Shown piece after piece: positions 61,738-64,000 of a stretch of 64,000 bases of DNA. A model generated the notes under the pieces. The model searched no databases. It was not told where the DNA came from and saw only the letters and a program-made list of their open reading frames with translations. Each line of letters starts with the position of its first letter. Position 1 is the stretch's first letter. The translations under genes and the position numbers were made by a program. The DNA is taken from contig CAZMGV010000005.1 in NCBI GenBank assembly GCA_964565925.1, forward strand, positions 204,984 through 268,983. The letters are read 5' to 3'. This stretch comes from CAZMGV01 sp964565925. GTDB taxonomy: Bacteria; JAGRBM01; JAHCIT01.

Positions 61738-63551
61738 AGGTGCTGTTCCTCTACCCGGATGTGGCGTCCCGCACGCCGCACTACTACCAGATGGGGGTGG
61801 GCATGCTCGCCGGAGCCATGCGCCGCGCGGGGGTGGACCGCGCGCTCTATCACGTGGCCGAGATGCCCACGGAAGCCGAGTTCTGCGCCCGGATGGAGCG
61901 GGAGAAGCCGGATCTGCTGGCAATCTCGACCACGTCGGGCCAGTGGCGCTTTGTCGTGCCGATGATCGAGTGGGCGAAAAAACATTTCGACCTGCCGGTG
62001 ATCGCGGGCGGCATCCACCCGACGCTCGCTCCGCACGAGACCATTGCGCAGGCCCCGATGCTGGACGCGATCTGTGTGGGCGAGGGCGAGGAGCCGTTCG
62101 TCCAGTACGTCCGGGAAATCGCAGCCGGGAACCGCTATCCGACGGGCCTTGCGAACTTCTGGCTCAAGACCCGCGCCGGCACCTGGGAACAGAACCCCAT
62201 GGGGCCGCTGGTGGACGACCTCGACCGGCTCGGCTGGCCGGACCACGAGATTTTTGACTTCGCCAAAGTGGTCGAGATGATGAACGGCGAGGCGAACGTG
62301 ATGGCGGGCCGCGGCTGCCCGTACCGCTGTTCCTACTGCTCCAACGAGGTGAAGATCGTCCAGAACAAGGATCTGGGGTCGAACCTGCGGTGGCGTTCCC
62401 CGGAAGACGTCGTGCGCGAGTGCGAATATCTCCGCGACACCTACCGGAACCGGACGTTCTACTTCATCGACGATATTTTCACCCTGAACCGCGAATGGAC
62501 CAAGGAGTTCGCCCGCCTCTACGGCGCGCGCGTCCGGATGCCGTTCCGCATCCAGCTTCAGGTGAAAACCATCGACGCCGAGCGGCTGGAACTGCTCCGC
62601 GAGATCGGGCTCTACTCGGTCGTGGCGGGTGTCGAGACGGGCAACGAGGAACTCAGGAAGAAAGTCCTGATCAAGCGAATTTCGAACGACGACATTCTCG
62701 CCTGTTTCCGCGAGGCGGACCGGCTGGGGATCGAAACCGCCACCTACAACATCATCGGAATTCCCGGCGAGACGGAGCAGACGATCCGCGATTCGATTGA
62801 ACTGAACCGGCAGGTCCGGCCGAACCGGACCATCGTGACCATTTTCACGCCGTTCCCCGGCACGTCGCTCTATAAGGAAGCCAAAGAGCAGGGGATACTC
62901 CGCCAGTCCACCGACGCCAGCTACTTCGACGAGCACAGTTTCCTGGACCTCAAGACCATCAGCCGTGAAAAGCTGCTGGAACTCTACCGCGAGTTCGCCC
63001 AGTCGGGGATCGAGATCGCCGAATCCAAGACGATCCGGGGCTACTACGACCTGCTGAACCGGCGCGCCGACGCCGCCGTGATCACGCCCGATCCCAGTTA
63101 CGTCTACGTGGCGGCGCCCAAACTGAACTACGAGGAACGCCGCGCTCTGTCGGCCCATCCGCCCACGCGCCTCGTCTACCGGGTGGACGTGAAAGAGGGC
63201 TCGCGCCTCAGGTTCGGGATCGGCGTGGCACAGAGCGACTGGGAGAAGACCGACGGCGTCCGGTTCCGGGTGATCGCGGGCGGCAGACTGTTCCCGTCTA
63301 CCTTGTTCGACAGAACCCTTAAGCCCCGTGACAATGCCGCCGACCGGGCGTGGCACCACTACGATCTCGATCTCGCGGCCTTCGGCGGCAAGACCGTCCG
63401 GCTTGAGTTACGGACCGATCCCGCCGGCAAGGCGGACTTCTCGTCCAGCTACTGGGCCGAGCCTCATCTGGCGCTCTCGACCGACCCCATCAGCGGCATG
63501 CGCGACAACTGGGTGTCGGAGACGCGGACCGACAAAACCCAGGTGGCTTGA
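61734..63551 (+). CDS. B12-binding-type radical SAM protein 4 of 4, with C-terminal beta-sandwich
   Basis: The protein has 605 residues. The ATG overlaps the stop of gene 3 (ATGA). A Rossmann domain (about 1-135, IAGGIHPTLAPHE, CVGEGEEPF) is closest to that of gene 1. The radical SAM cysteines are Cys195, Cys199 and Cys202 (CPYRCSYC), and GVETGNEEL matches the SAM-binding strand. The C-terminal domain (about 465-590) ends SSYWAEP. The last gene of the cassette is followed by a gene-free tail. Confidence 0.9.
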   Translation: MKVLFLYPDVASRTPHYYQMGVGMLAGAMRRAGVDRALYHVAEMPTEAEFCARMEREKPDLLAISTTSGQWRFVVPMIEWAKKHFDLPVIAGGIHPTLAPHETIAQAPMLDAICVGEGEEPFVQYVREIAAGNRYPTGLANFWLKTRAGTWEQNPMGPLVDDLDRLGWPDHEIFDFAKVVEMMNGEANVMAGRGCPYRCSYCSNEVKIVQNKDLGSNLRWRSPEDVVRECEYLRDTYRNRTFYFIDDIFTLNREWTKEFARLYGARVRMPFRIQLQVKTIDAERLELLREIGLYSVVAGVETGNEELRKKVLIKRISNDDILACFREADRLGIETATYNIIGIPGETEQTIRDSIELNRQVRPNRTIVTIFTPFPGTSLYKEAKEQGILRQSTDASYFDEHSFLDLKTISREKLLELYREFAQSGIEIAESKTIRGYYDLLNRRADAAVITPDPSYVYVAAPKLNYEERRALSAHPPTRLVYRVDVKEGSRLRFGIGVAQSDWEKTDGVRFRVIAGGRLFPSTLFDRTLKPRDNAADRAWHHYDLDLAAFGGKTVRLELRTDPAGKADFSSSYWAEPHLALSTDPISGMRDNWVSETRTDKTQVA

Positions 63552-64000
63552 GTAACATATCCGTTAACCCTTCCCTCCGGATAAAACCGCCGTTTTGGCC
63601 CTAAATGAACCAAGCGGTGAAAGACCCTGAAAACGCTAACCCACTGGAACCGTTCAGGAATCCGGAATCCGAAGATTAAAAGTCGCGTTAATGGGAAAAT
63701 AATTTTGGCGGTTTTCCGGGGTCCGCTGCGGACACTCAGATCCGGAGAATCTTCAGTGCGATCCGCAGGTTCCACCATCAGGTTTAACGTCTTAACTAGC
63801 GTCAGTAGATTCGCAAAATACGCTGAAAAACTTGGGTCAAATGGGGCCATTTAGGCTCGTTTAGGGCCATTTAGGTCCACGCTCTGGATCGCATTTTTAT
63901 AGCCGCTATTAATAGTGGGTGAAGATAAGTCTCCGTCCGGCGGACGAACCCGATGGTCCCGATAAAAAGGGGCCCGGAGGTAAACGACGGAACCCGCAAG
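63552..64000. other. Gene-free tail after the radical SAM cassette
   Basis: These 449 bases contain no credible gene on either strand. They are lower in GC than the genes. They hold a copy of GGCCCTAAAT at 63597-63606, a short palindrome GTCCGC-T-GCGGAC (about 63722-63734) and the phased repeats at 63829-63878. They probably include the promoter of a gene beyond the window. Confidence 0.5.
63829..63878 (+). repeat. Five helically phased 10-base repeats
   Basis: Five contiguous 10-base units follow one another: AACTTGGGTC, AAATGGGGCC, ATTTAGGCTC, GTTTAGGGCC, ATTTAGGTCC. The last three are close copies of NTTTAGGNYC, and the first two are weaker. A 10-base period puts each copy on the same face of the helix. 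A perfect ATTTAGGGCC occurs at 33810-33819 and, inverted, at 63597-63606. They may bind a multimeric regulator. Confidence 0.5.

Noticed and set aside
60154..63359. Long minus-strand frames opposite radical SAM genes 3 and 4
   Set aside because: They mirror the strong plus-strand coding signal, have no recognisable motif, and conflict with four intact enzymes.

Overview
The window is about 64 kb of GC-rich bacterial chromosome, coding on almost every base. Several features point to a Gram-negative bacterium with a cell envelope and signalling set of deltaproteobacterial type (Myxococcota, Desulfobacterota, Bdellovibrionota or a related uncultured lineage): a Tol system, TatBC, an OmpL-like porin, many lipoproteins, a DUF4388 signalling protein, FG-GAP surface protein and class III adenylate cyclase with CHASE2. 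This placement is inferred from gene content, not from a phylogeny. No tRNA, rRNA, insertion sequence, prophage or CRISPR array was seen. The window looks like stable chromosome, not an island.

Layout. 1-5187 (minus): a signalling operon of a DUF4388-receiver-GAF protein, a receiver, a CheA-type kinase and an ExeA-like ATPase cut by the window edge. 5355-6053: a small lipoprotein. 6047-8851 (minus): a CRP-like regulator, a class II cAMP phosphodiesterase and folC. 9021-14255: a large lipoprotein facing tolQ-tolR-tolA-tolB. 14477-17054: an NnrU-like membrane protein, then a lipid-metabolism pair (SDR and crotonase) behind a candidate operator. 17159-24034 (minus): argH, then lysA, dapF, dapA, dapB and two unknown genes, i.e. 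arginine and lysine/meso-DAP synthesis. 24107-28871: a single receiver, porin, BrkB-like protein and acyl-CoA ligase. 28955-32463 (plus): a cytochrome c lipoprotein, a membrane-anchored radical SAM protein with its partner, and a sugar epimerase. 32471-39591 (minus): ArsC-like protein, methyltransferase, a possible structured RNA, rhodanese, CHASE2 adenylate cyclase, uracil-DNA glycosylase, coaBC. 39707-44975: two Nudix proteins, acyl-CoA dehydrogenase, tatB-tatC, a histone-deacetylase-like enzyme. 44977-49596 (plus): two large lipoproteins. 49670-51624: a lone cyclic-nucleotide-binding protein, an Rrf2 regulator and a protein with two GYF_2-like ends.

51812-55722 (minus) is the conserved rpmH-rnpA-yidD-yidC-jag block for ribosome, RNase P and membrane insertion. 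It has an unusual 228-base gap with a terminator between rpmH and rnpA, and has neither dnaA before it nor mnmE after it.

56113-63551 (plus) is the most unusual region. It holds four consecutive genes, each encoding an N-terminal cobalamin-binding-type domain, a radical SAM core with an intact CX3CX2C motif, and a C-terminal beta-sandwich-like domain shared by all four. No transporter, peptide precursor or known pathway gene sits among them. With the membrane-anchored radical SAM protein at 29619, whose motif is CX5CX2C, they are the best candidates for undescribed chemistry here. The gene-free tail (63552-64000) holds five helically phased 10-base repeats.
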